A DNA stretch of 64,000 nt. It comes from Platerodrilus igneus. Taxonomy: Eukaryota > Arthropoda > Insecta > Coleoptera > Lycidae. The notes below the pieces were generated by a model. That model worked only from the letters and a program-made list of their open reading frames with translations, was not told where the DNA came from and searched no databases. The stretch is from the NCBI GenBank assembly GCA_036346225.1, contig JARFIW010000668.1, positions 2,439,001 through 2,503,000 on the forward strand, in the 5' to 3' direction. The position numbers and the translations under genes were made by a program. This document shows positions 46,275 through 56,228 of the stretch, in pieces. Every line of letters begins with the position of its first letter. Position 1 is the stretch's first letter.

Positions 46275-47699
46275 ATTTTGGCATTGAATTCTGTTTGTCA
46301 AAGAAAACTTTCGCAGTCTGAAGTATGTCGAGCATTTTGGTGATAATTTTGTCTAGGTAACAGTCATGCTTTCGTGTTTGTACATATTTTTTTTGTAGAG
46401 ACTATATTAGTGTTGAATATGTATAGGTTTGGTATCGTAAGGATTTTTTTTGAAGACTTGCGCGTAGATAATATAGAAAAAGAGTCGATGTTGATGTTTA
46501 GTAGGTTGGTATTCTTTGGGATACTTGCAAGTAGATTTAGGTCGGTCGATTATATTAGTAAGGTTGGTATTTATTATGACGACTATAGCGATGATATTGT
46601 TTAAGTTTAGGTTGTTAATTTTGGATGATGCTGAAAAAGTTGAGTATAGAGGTTGTGTTGGCATCGATGATGTTAACTATATTTGAGATTTTAGAGTTTG
46701 GGTAAGCGAGAGTCGCTTGCATTTTGTAGAGATTTTTTTGTGAAGTTGGTCAAAGTTGATAGTTATATTTTGAGTAGAAAATGTTTTGACCAAAGTAATG
46801 GTATATAGTGTTTGATTTGGTATCAAATCGAATCATTTTTAAGTGTGTCCACTGTGGTGGGGACATATAATGGTGAAGTTGAATTTTTTTGAATTCCGTA
46901 GAGTTAGGGAAGCATAGAGTTGAGATATGATAGTCTAGGTAGGACTATGCGTTATGGAGTTGAAAGTCTAATGAGGTAGTTGTACCGAATTTTTTTTGTG
47001 AAAGGTAGGACGAAGCACTCAACAACTTTCTTTTTTCAATTTGAGTTTATGCTGTCGAGTTCTAAAAGACAATTTTTAAAAAAGGTTATGTGGGTAGGGT
47101 TGTTAAAAATTTTTTTGATAGACAATCATAATTCCCAACTTGAAATTTTTTGTTGCTCTTAGGACTTTACGAAGTCTAGTTCGAATGGCAATTGTCTGTG
47201 TGTGTATATTCTTGATTTAAAGTTAGTTTAGGACATAAAGAATCTTATGTAAGTATTTATAGGTCTATAAGTCTTCCTTTTTTCGTTGGTTCATTTTTTT
47301 TTGGTTAGTGAGTAATAGTATGGTTGTGCATATGCAAATACTTATTGTTGTTTCTATTCCATTCAGTGACTTTTGAGTGTCAGACCTTCCCGATTAAGCC
47401 CTATCTATTTTGTCTTCCCGGATATGTCTCCCTTTTGGACGTGTTGTACGCGTTAGTTACTATTACACTCATTCGCTCATAATACTTTTTTATTTCCATT
47501 TCCCCATATTACTGGTCAAATAAAAAAAAAATATTTTTTTGAGTTGATCTTACGTCAATGTTTAGGGTTAAGTTAGTTGGTATTTGTTTATCGTCAATTA
47601 GTTAGTTAGCTATGTTGAGATTATTATTGGGACGATAATAAAAAAAATCTTTGATCCTTCTTTAGAATTTGTTTTGTTTATCCAAGATTTTTGTTCTTT
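46275..47699 (+). other. Non-coding, hairpin-bearing segment between gag and polypurine tract
   Basis: G/T-rich on the plus strand with no reverse transcriptase or integrase motif. Short hairpins include AAGCGA-GAG-TCGCTT (46704), GATTTG-GTAT-CAAATC (46814), ATAGTC-TAGGTAG-GACTAT (46930) and GACTT-TACG-AAGTC (47163). The homologous place in the element at 24.3-28.5 kb holds the hairpin array. Confidence 0.55.
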
Positions 47700-47713
47700 T
47701 TGGAGAGAGGCTG
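47700..47713 (+). promoter_or_regulatory. Polypurine tract
   Basis: TTTTTGGAGAGAGGCTG sits directly before the 3' LTR, where plus-strand DNA synthesis starts. It is shared, with one change, with the element at 24.3-28.5 kb. Confidence 0.75.
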
Positions 47714-49806
47714 TGTAACAATTACGATTTTCGGCTATTTAAATATACGCTTTTGTTCAATACCACTAGTCAATAAATATTAAATTTCTATTGAAATCTT
47801 ATATTATGAATTCATACATAGTACGCCATCTACATTAGAATAGCCAAAGTAAATTTTAAGTACTCTTCTATTTGCTTGTATCTTGATCAATATCCCCCTT
47901 CCCGGCGCATGCTTGAATAGTTAACATTGCCTCGTGGTCAAAGCCATTTTGATATCAGATGTAATCCGAATACCAGTGTTATCGAGGGCCTGCAGGTTTT
48001 TAATTAAACATGTCGTCCCAACAGATAGTCAAGTGGAGCCAACGTATTCCATGGGTTTAGTTTTAGTTGTAGCATCGACCTAAGATGGTTGTAAATATAT
48101 TTCTACGGTAAGAAAATAATTTGCAAACTTACCTCTAAATTCTATTTTCCCGTTTGATTTCAGCGCAAGTTTTTAAGTTTAGAGTTTTAAAGTTTAAAGT
48201 ATCAAGTATTAAATATGAAGACAGTATTAATTCCGAGTTTTAAAATATTAATTTCAAGTTTCACGTAATAAAGCAATGGAAATTACGTATTATATAAAAC
48301 AATTGTTAACCATATGGCCAGTACGAGACTGAAATGCAGCTTCAATTGTTGCTAGGCAAAAGTGTGGAAATCCCCATAAATGTTTGGTTAGTATAGAGGA
48401 CACCTGTTTCAGCTGCGCACAAACCACAATTGTAAGTACATAGATGTTAAAGAAAATTCAGCTGCCAAGCAGATATCCAGTGGTGAGTCATCTTTCATTT
48501 TTATACCTATATTCTTTTCAAGGAACATTCATTTAAGATGCACAAATAATTTTCGAAAAAGCTATATATATGTTTATTTAATATTAATTTTCGAAATTCT
48601 GTGAAGGTTCGAAGATCAGTTAATTTGATTCACGTAAAATTTATTTTGAAATTTAGTACTTGGATAATGCATAAATGACCTTAACATTTTCAAGGTATTT
48701 TTGTAAGATTATTTTTGAAGTTACAAAGTTGTATTAAAATGTTTGCATAACTAAACATGTGATACGATAAGAATTGTTTGCCGAATTATTGTGTATAACA
48801 CATTTTGATAGTACACCTGAAGTATAGCTTAATGTTGATAATAAGTATTTTTCTTTGACCTTTGATTCTATTAAAGATATCTATTAAAAATATAGTGTTA
48901 TAACCTGCAAATTTCTTTTGAACATTTAATTTGTTTCTTGTAAATTGAACAGGATCCTATTCAAGTATCATGAAGTAACTGTAACATAAAAAATGAAAAT
49001 CATATAGTTCTTATAGAGAATTAAAGTAAATTATGTAATTAAAAAGATATCCCACGAATGCTCGGAGATTAATGTTAAATCGTAATAAAGGAACTGTTTC
49101 GAAAGTCTCCTTATATAAACAATGTATATACATATTTTTTTTGAAATTAATAAAAAAAATAATAAGTTGTCATAAAATTTTCTTTCATTGAAGTCGGCAG
49201 TAATTGTCCTACAGAAGTAAACAGTTTACAAATATGAAATTTTAGTATTGAAGAAAGATATTATTGGTTTTAAAGTTAAAAGTTGTTTTTTTTTGAAAGT
49301 ATAATTTTGACTAGTGGAGTTATTTATAATTTTTTTGTGATAAAGTGACTAGGCTCTAACGAAGCCCTAGTTTGAACATGTTTAGGTGTGGTTAAATTTT
49401 CAGATAGCACAAGATCGTCGTTCCCATTCCAGATTGCAGAGTCAAAAGTAAATATTTTTTTTATGTTGCTCGTCTTAAGTTTTTTTCTTTCGAAGATTTC
49501 CGTATCTGATCTTCGGATAGTTTCTTATCAAACACTCATTAAGGTACGGTGGCGTCCAATAAAATTTCTTTTATTTTATCGTATACCATCCTACGACCCT
49601 AGCTCATAGCTCTGTCTTAAGTTGAAGAAGCTTAGCTGGCTGGAAGATCTCTTTAAAGGAACCCTTTTTCTCTCAAAGCCATTTAACATCCTTTTTACCC
49701 TGGGCTTTACCGTTAAACGGAAACCCCTCGTAATCTGTCGAGGCTCTGCCGCCTATATGGTAGAGCGAATATACTATTTACCTTTTGAGGAATTTAGTAT
49801 CCTACA
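47714..49806 (+). repeat. 3' LTR (about 2.1 kb) of the gag-only element
   Basis: Near-identical to 40492-42522 apart from point changes, small indels and about 80 bp missing from the 5' copy. Starts TGTAACAATTACG, ends TCCTACA, followed by CTAT. ORFs at 49388 and 49622 lie in this repeat and are not genes. Confidence 0.92.
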
Positions 49807-49810
49807 CTAT

Positions 49811-50491
49811 ATTTCATAAATAAAAAATAATTTTATAAATATTTTAAATGTCGTCATAAAGTAACATTTAAATAACATCTGTTCGATTTATATTTAAATT
49901 TGTTTAATATTATTATAACAATAGACCTGTAACCCCAAATGTGTTTATAAGTTTCCAATAATAACTGATTTTTGTATACAATTTAGCATATGCTACAAAA
50001 GCACAGTTTCGTCCAGTATATGTTGAGAAAAAAATTTACTAATTTTGGATCGACTTTAAATAAATGTTATTATCTAACTTTTGTATTTGTAAATAAGTTA
50101 AATAAGTATTTGTAAATAAACAAATCCCTAAACCGGTCACGCAACCAATACTAGAATTTCTATTATGTATTTCAATTATAGTAGAATGGTTTACAAGGTT
50201 CGACAATATAACATAAGCCATGGTAACATTTTTAACCTATAAATAAATAAATATTCTGAACGTTCTAATACCATAACATTTATGATTTTTGGGCATAAAT
50301 AAAGTGAATGCGTTAAAAACTAAATCACAAGCAATAGTACTATATTTGAAAAACAAAACTGATTAAGTGTATAATAAATATTTGAAATTTCGGCTGACGT
50401 TCAATGGTATTTATATATTTAAGTTAATATAATTCAAAATTGATTTCGGTAGAATTTCATAATAAAATTAGACATCCATAAATGTACCTAC
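49811..50491. other. Proximal part of intron 2, capping-enzyme gene
   Basis: AT-rich with no recognised feature; runs from the LTR element to the GTAGGT donor of exon 2. Confidence 0.5.
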
Positions 50492-50796
50492 CTTACTTTA
50501 GCAAACATATCCAAAGCAATTTCTATACTACAATCCATTTTTTGTATTAAATATGATACAATTAAGTAACCAGTCCTATTAAATCCATGTGTACAATGTA
50601 CTGCTATGCAGTCCAATGGAAACTTCGAAATAAACTGATGAACAAGTGAAATAAATGTTTTAGTTTGCTCTTCAGAAGGCGTTTCACCGAAACCACGACA
50701 ATGAAGTTTTACATATTTACATTCAAATTCTTCTATTTCAAGTTTATTATAAAAGCGAGACGTGTTTGTTAGATCAATCCACAAACCGATTTTTAT
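50492..50796 (-). CDS. RNGTT: mRNA-capping enzyme, exon 2 (triphosphatase active site)
   Basis: A 305-nt minus-strand exon from a TTGTATTTTAG acceptor to a GTAGGT donor. It encodes W-I-D-L-T-N-T-S-R-F-Y, the K-L-H-C-R-G strand, and the protein-tyrosine-phosphatase-type loop H-C-T-H-G-F-N-R-T-G-Y. Its cysteine (about residue 132) is the nucleophile that removes the gamma phosphate from the 5' end of nascent RNA in the nucleus. The capping enzyme works on RNA polymerase II transcripts. The exon ends two bases into an Arg codon completed by exon 3, 30.8 kb away. All key residues are intact. Confidence 0.95.
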
Positions 50797-50843
50797 CTAA
50801 AATACAATTAATATGATAAGCGTAAATAACAAAAAGCAACAAC

Positions 50844-51035
50844 CTTTTTAGCTTTACACAAATCAAATAACATACTCGGAGGGAATCTATATTCTGGAGA
50901 AACTTGATCGTCAAACGCAGAGCCTAATGGTGTTTTACACACAATAAACTTGCCCACGATTGGTTCCGTTCCTTTTCGTGGACAGTGCAACCACCTTGGT
51001 GGTACAGGTCCAGGACCTCGCTGTCGTTGACTCAT
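50844..51035 (-). CDS. RNGTT: mRNA-capping enzyme, exon 1 (start codon)
   Basis: ATG at 51035; 64 codons to a GTTGTT donor, followed by a 47-bp intron. The sequence P-P-R-W-L-H-C-P-R-K-G, then G-K-F-I-V-C-K-T-P-L-G, then R-F-P-P-S-M-L is the conserved N-terminus of metazoan capping enzymes. The chosen start leaves about ten residues before the conserved P-P-R-W, as in relatives. The donor is weak, but reading frame and homology on both sides support it. With exons 2-5 it gives 833 nt of coding sequence, 277 complete codons. Confidence 0.93.
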
Positions 51036-52242
51036 ATTAACTTACGAATATCTGGTAATATTCGCGTTCCTGATTTTAAAAGCTTCCTTGATGAGGAGTG
51101 TTACAATATCAACAACAATAACATTACGACGACATATAAATATACACGAATTAAACTTTGAAAGTATTTGGTTATCAAGCTTCGTATAAGACAATCGATT
51201 CTTGGACTGTCAACGTCAAATGTCAAAACCAATATCGTGGTTAGTGAAAGCTATAGGCGTGTTCTGTTTATATTACTCTCAGATCAGTTTGAGATGAAGT
51301 TCTAATTGATCCATATGGTGAAAAGAACGATATTTTATTATGTAGGAAAGTTGGTTCAACTAACCTAACTTTTGTTAAATATTAATTAAACGTGCTTATT
51401 ATTATTGAAGTGGTTGGTATAAACAAGATTGTTGTAATTTTAACTTCTTAACTTTCAGATTCTAAGATTTTTACTTCCATTGTATTCACTTTATTATTTC
51501 ATTATTCAAAACATAATCTACAACAAAACATAACCTTGATAGTAGAATTGGCAGAAAAAGAAATCCAGACAAATTTATCCACCCTTCTACGAATTAAGAT
51601 GAAATTTCAAAGTTGGGTGTTAGCTGTGTTCTTTTTACCAATAATCTCAGATCATTGTCAGATTGGCTGAATTAAAATTTATATGGTTGTTAGTGAAGTA
51701 AAAAAGAACGACAATTCACATCATAATTACAGACCACACATAACGCTAATTCTGTTCATAGTCTGATTTAACAATCAATTCGTCCTACACAGGAAACACG
51801 AATTCTCCCAACTTTTACTAAACTGAGCTGAAATTTCATTTGGATGAAATTACGAGGTCGTGCTTTAAGGGAAAGCGAGAAGTGATTTTCTTTAATTCTC
51901 TCAGTATGAGATATCTAAAAAGAACGCGTCAAATTGACTTCATAAGTGAAGTGAGATTACTGGTAAAGAGGACAGCTGAAAAAGGCTGAGCTTTAGAAGA
52001 AGGACGAGAAGTATTGCTCTCAAATAATATTTAAAGATATGGAAAAGAACAAAATATTAATTATGTGAGTTAATATGAATTGAGGTTTCTTGCAAAAAGA
52101 ACACAGCTAATATAACATAAATGCAATCCCTAAAATAAATAGTTGTGATTGATTCGAATAAGTGTACTGGTCAGTAAGCAAAATAAAATTAATATTCGGT
52201 AACAAATATAGTTGTACATAATATTCTATAAGTATAAGGAGC

Positions 52243-52245
<3 letters not shown>
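51036..52245. other. Upstream flank of the capping-enzyme gene
   Basis: Should contain the promoter for the minus-strand gene, but I see no TATA box or motif I would defend. No coding frame is recognisable. Confidence 0.4.
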
Positions 52246-52297
<52 letters not shown>

Positions 52298-52303
52298 TAT
52301 ATG
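52246..52303. repeat. (TA)n microsatellite
   Basis: About 58 bp of TA dinucleotides with one phase slip. Confidence 0.95.
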
Positions 52304-52872
52304 TTAAATGTTTTTATTTTTCTTGACCTTTTCACTCTATATTTGTTTGGAGATGATTTTCTTGGGTTATAGGTCAAAACATTAATATATACTTTTACAT
52401 TTTATTGTGCCATAACCTCACTCGACCATACGTACGTTTCGACTGCTTGAGCCTTTTTCAATGGTTCAGTCATTCCTATAAATTAATTTACTAATATACT
52501 AACCTACCCTTATATAATTTTGTTACTTACCCTAAACTATTCTATTCGTTATACATTTAACAACTAAATAAACTAAGCCAATTTGTATGTCATTTACAAG
52601 TACGTTACAAAATTCTTAACCTACCTTATTGTTGAATGTGTGTATATAACCGCATGTATTGTATTAATACAAAATTTTATCCTAAACTATCTATTAACTA
52701 TTAATACATTACTATCACTCCAGTAAACCTGATCATCTATTGTAAATTATATATTTATATCCGATATTTCTCAATTTTATGTCCATTAGTTTTATTTTAG
52801 TATTTTTTTTGTTCATTTATTTAATTAAATTATGATAGATTTTACTCAAATTTTTTATATCTAAGTAGGTAA
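52304..52872. other. AT-rich spacer, nothing recognised
   Basis: No gene or repeat boundary found. If the viral element has a terminal repeat on this side, its edge may lie here, but I could not identify it without the other end. Confidence 0.35.
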
Positions 52873-53505
52873 ATAGGGCCGGTCCTAATTCAAAACGCGA
52901 CAGACGTATTTTCCATGTGTAAAATACGTCTGTCACGTTTTGAATTAGGATCGGCCCTATATAATTTCAATGTAAAATAGTTGTGAAAACATTTGAATGT
53001 AAAATAGTTGTGAAAACATGAATTCTTCTATACTTTCAATGTAAAAATACGTCTGTCACGTTTTGAATTAGGACCGGCTTTATATTACTTTCAATGAAAC
53101 ACACACGTATGTTGAAAAAAATGTAAGTGCAGAGAAGAATGTGTGTAGCTGTTTTGAATTCGGTTTTCTAGCGAGAAGTTACACGTGCACCGTTTTGAAT
53201 TAGGATCGGCGTTATATACTTTTAATGTAAAATGTGAAAACCTGAATTCTTTTCAAATGTAAAATACTTGTGGGCACGTTTTGAATTAGGATCGTCTTTA
53301 TATTACTTTCAATGTAACACACGTATGTTGAAAAATGTAAGTGCAGAGAAAATGTGTGTAGATGTTTTGAATTTGGTTTTCTAGCGAGACAGTATGACAG
53401 ATGCAAAAAATATCGCATTCAAGTCAATTGTGTTTTTAATTAAAGTGGATTCTGATTTATGTTTAGAGGCTGCAAATACACATGGGCCGGTTTTAATTCA
53501 AAAAT
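52873..53505. promoter_or_regulatory. Palindrome and dispersed repeats upstream of the viral genes
   Basis: A near-perfect palindrome (52873-52912 and 52921-52960, 40-bp arms, two mismatches, 8-bp spacer) contains the motif GTTTTGAATTAGGATCGGC. The motif recurs in direct orientation near 53058, 53191 and 53279, and in weaker reverse form near 53484. Direct copies are followed by TTTATATTACTTTCAATG or a close TATA-like sequence. This looks like a regulatory or replication region of the viral element; no protein is encoded. Confidence 0.6.
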
Positions 53506-53568
53506 GAGTCCACTCTTGTGATAGGTTGAAAAGTGGGTTGGCAAAGTACGCAGATGGTGGTAATCTGC

Positions 53569-53576
53569 TATATAAG
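53569..53576 (+). promoter_or_regulatory. TATA box for the 98-aa ORF
   Basis: TATATAAG lies 45 bp before the ATG at 53621, with an initiator-like TTAGTC between them, a compact layout expected for a viral or insect promoter. Confidence 0.55.
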
Positions 53577-53620
53577 GAGATTGCTCCTAATATTAATTTA
53601 ATTAGTCAAAGAAAAACAAT

Positions 53621-53917
53621 ATGGATTTTAATACTCTTAATAAAACCACATATCGCAAACCTTATGTAAATTCAAAAGATCTTGTAGTGGATAAGAAGTT
53701 TGAAGTTTTAAAAGTGGAAACAATCAAGACAAAATATGGAGAAAGAGTATTAGTGGAAACAGAAGAGTTCAAGAGTATATTGCCATTGAGATATTTTGAA
53801 TACCTTCAAGCACATGGAGTGAAACAATTAAATGAAAGTATTGGCTCGAACAAACACGTATACATAACTAGTAAGGGATCGATCGGTCTAACTGTCAACA
53901 TAGAATTTTCAGAATAA
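53621..53917 (+). CDS. Small intact ORF of the viral element, unknown function
   Basis: 98 codons from ATG to TAA, starting M-D-F-N-T-L-N-K. The segment K-F-E-V-L-K-V-E-T-I-K-T-K-Y-G-E-R-V-L-V-E looks like alternating beta strands, and I recall similar short proteins (a K-Y-G core followed by a charged strand) near viral genes in insect genomes. An OB-fold single-stranded DNA-binding role is a guess from that pattern, not a demonstrated match. It has its own TATA box. It is one of the few element ORFs without any frame break, which suggests either recent decay of the others or retained use. Confidence 0.65.
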   Translation: MDFNTLNKTTYRKPYVNSKDLVVDKKFEVLKVETIKTKYGERVLVETEEFKSILPLRYFEYLQAHGVKQLNESIGSNKHVYITSKGSIGLTVNIEFSE

Positions 53918-54145
53918 TATGTCACTAATTTAAGAAATTAGTTTATTATTATAACACATCTAAGTCGATTGTATAAAGAATGATGTATCAAATTAAAGTG
54001 GGTTCTGATTTATGTGCGTTTTACTTTTAGTTTACTACCTTGTTTATAGAAAGTCTTGTTTCAAAGAGAAACTTTTATAAAATACTTTTTATTTTACAAA
54101 TTGTTGAATATATTGATCTAACTATTTATAAATGAAAAGTATTTA

Positions 54146-54730
54146 TTAACTCCGTTCTTGAAGTATCTGCTGCTCCCTCGCTGTTAGTTCCTCTCTTTTT
54201 TGCTTTATTATTTCTAGTTCCAAATCTATACGACGCAGTAGCTTCTCTCCACGCTTTTTAAATGCGTTAAGCAACTCTACTGTGTCATCTTCGTAGGATT
54301 TGTCATCTTCACCGCAAACAGCCATATTAGATTCTGTACATAACTTTTCATAGTCAACATGTTTTGCCTGATCTGTGAGCATAACATAAAAGATTATTGT
54401 AGGTTCACCTTTTCTTTTGTATACTACCTGATGTTTCTGAGAGGACCAGAGTGTGTCAACGATCCTACGATAGCCTCAGAATTTCCAGAATGGTTTTTGA
54501 TCTAATGTAACTTATAAATTAGTACTGTTTTAAAACACATGTATAAATGTGAAAAAGCACTTACCGTGATATATCTATTACGTCACTATCAAAAATAGCA
54601 TCAGTGTTGAATTGAGGGAAGAACAGCCGAAAACTTCTTTAATCACGTCTTCGTCAGAATGTAATATAAATTGCTCTAGAACTTTTACGTTGGTATTATT
54701 ACAATTTTTGATTGATGGCAAGTTACTCAT
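54146..54730 (-). pseudogene. Two-exon gene with C-terminal coiled coil, unidentified, broken
   Basis: A minus-strand ATG at 54730 opens M-S-N-L-P-S-I-K; the frame shifts by one near 54615, and the exon ends at a GTAAGT donor after 54565. A 63-bp intron leads to a TTAG acceptor at 54502. Exon 2 has an early TGA and then reads L-W-S-S-Q-K-H-Q-V-V-Y-K-R-K-G and, to the end at 54146, an acidic segment and a Lys/Glu-rich coiled coil (L-E-L-E-I-I-K-Q-K-R-E-E-L). I do not recognise the family. A spliced gene inside a viral element would be unusual; it may be an accessory viral gene or a host-derived one. Confidence 0.5.
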
Positions 54731-54735
54731 TTTTT

Positions 54736-56210
54736 AAAAGTTGCTAGTAATAGTAACTAATAATTATACAATGAGATCTGATTGAATACTGTTGGTAAAA
54801 ATAACTACGTGAAGAATAATTTATATTTAAATAAATAAACTGAATCTGTTAATGAATAAAATTAAAAATTTGCATCGTTTTCTGAAAAAATTCAGCTCTG
54901 TAATCTATTCTAATGAACAAAACAGTATGTAAGCGAATATAATTATACCTCAGCAGAAATAATAAAACCCTAAAATTAATTAATTTCGTTTTAGATTACC
55001 GCTGACATAACTTATGCTGTATAAGAAATTTTTTTAAAGGTACTGCTCAGCAGAAATAATGAATTAGATTCATTGACTGAAAAAGAAATTGCAATGAATG
55101 CACATAATAAAAAACCTAAATTAGATTAATTTCGTTTTTTAGATTACCGCTGATATAATTTATATGCTGTATAAAATTTTTTAAAGGTACTGCTCAGCAG
55201 AAATAATGAATTACATTCATTGACTGAAAACAGAAAATTGCAAGAAGGCGCATAATAAAAAACCTAAATTAGATTAATTTCGTTTTATATTACTGCTAGC
55301 ATAATTTATTTTCCATAAAAAATTAACAAAAATTCACGCACTGGAAAATGTTTTTTCTTCAGATTAATTTTTCGTTTAAAAATAATGCAATGCAAATAAA
55401 TCCCTTTAAGTAGTAATATTTATAGAATAAGTTTTTTTAGATTACCGCTGACACAATTTACATGCATATATATATATAGGTAAATTGTGTGAAAATTCTT
55501 TAAAGGTACTGTTATATAATAAAACTGCAGAATGGTTTTTAATACTGGGTTTTTAAAAACCATGAGTGCGTTACATTATTAAACAAGACGGTTTAATCTG
55601 AGACATTTTTTTCAAATTTGCTTTGTTTTTATTTAAAATATTTCAATGTAATCATAAAAATAGCTCTGTAATGATAATGTATTTTCTGTACACATAATAA
55701 ATCAAAGGTCGTATAAAAACATTTTGTAGTAAACGCATACGGAAATGAAAATGATGTTGAATGCATTCCTCAAAGGTCGTATAAAAACATTTTTTGTAGT
55801 AAACGCATACGGAAATGAAAATGATGATGAATGCATTCTTTTTTGCAGTTGTTTTGCCAGAGTTTGCATTCAATATGTAAATATTGGAATTGCTTGCATA
55901 GCGAATTTATTTATTATAGACACGTACTGAATGCAACTGTGCAATTTTTTTTAGACTGCATGCACAACTCAAGCTTGAAAATCGTCTTGAATAAAAAACG
56001 TAAATAAAGGCGATTTTTAACAATTGCATTCAAGCAATTCGTTATGCAATTATTTCGATTTGTATGCTATTTTCTTTTACAGTTGCTTTGCTTACGCGTT
56101 TTCCGTAAACTCAGATGAATGAACCTTTTTGCAGTTGTTTTGCTTACGTCAGATGATATTTTATATAAATAATAAATAGAGAAAATACTTGTATTATTAA
56201 GTAGTGTATT
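54736..56210. promoter_or_regulatory. Repeat-rich intergenic region before the polymerase gene
   Basis: Between 54950 and 55520 a unit of about 95-150 bp is repeated three to four times; it contains CTCAGCAGAAATAAT, TTAGATTACCGCTGA and AAAGGTACTG. At 55702-55840 a 67-70-bp unit is duplicated; each copy holds GGTCGTATAAAAACATT (TATA-like) and GTAGTAAACGCATACGG. GCAGTTGTTTTGC or a close variant recurs near 55847, 56080 and 56132. These may be promoter or replication elements of the virus. Confidence 0.55.
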
Positions 56211-56228
56211 TTGATTTTATATAGAATC

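Larger units (their letters stand above)
40492..49806 (+). mobile_element. Gag-only LTR retrotransposon (TSD CTAT), with nested solo LTR
   Basis: CTAT lies at 40488-40491 and 49807-49810. Order: 2.0-kb LTR, tRNA-Lys-like primer site, gag, about 1.4 kb of non-coding DNA, polypurine tract, 2.1-kb LTR. No protease, reverse transcriptase, RNase H or integrase motif is visible, so it must have been moved by a partner element (TR-GAG/LARD type). The zinc knuckle and capsid suggest Ty3/gypsy ancestry. A solo LTR of a related family sits inside gag. The whole unit lies in intron 2 of the capping-enzyme gene, about 0.7 kb from exon 2. Confidence 0.9.

Noticed and set aside
49388..49819. Two plus-strand ORFs near the capping-enzyme gene
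   Set aside because: Both are inside the 3' LTR; the 5' LTR copy does not preserve them.
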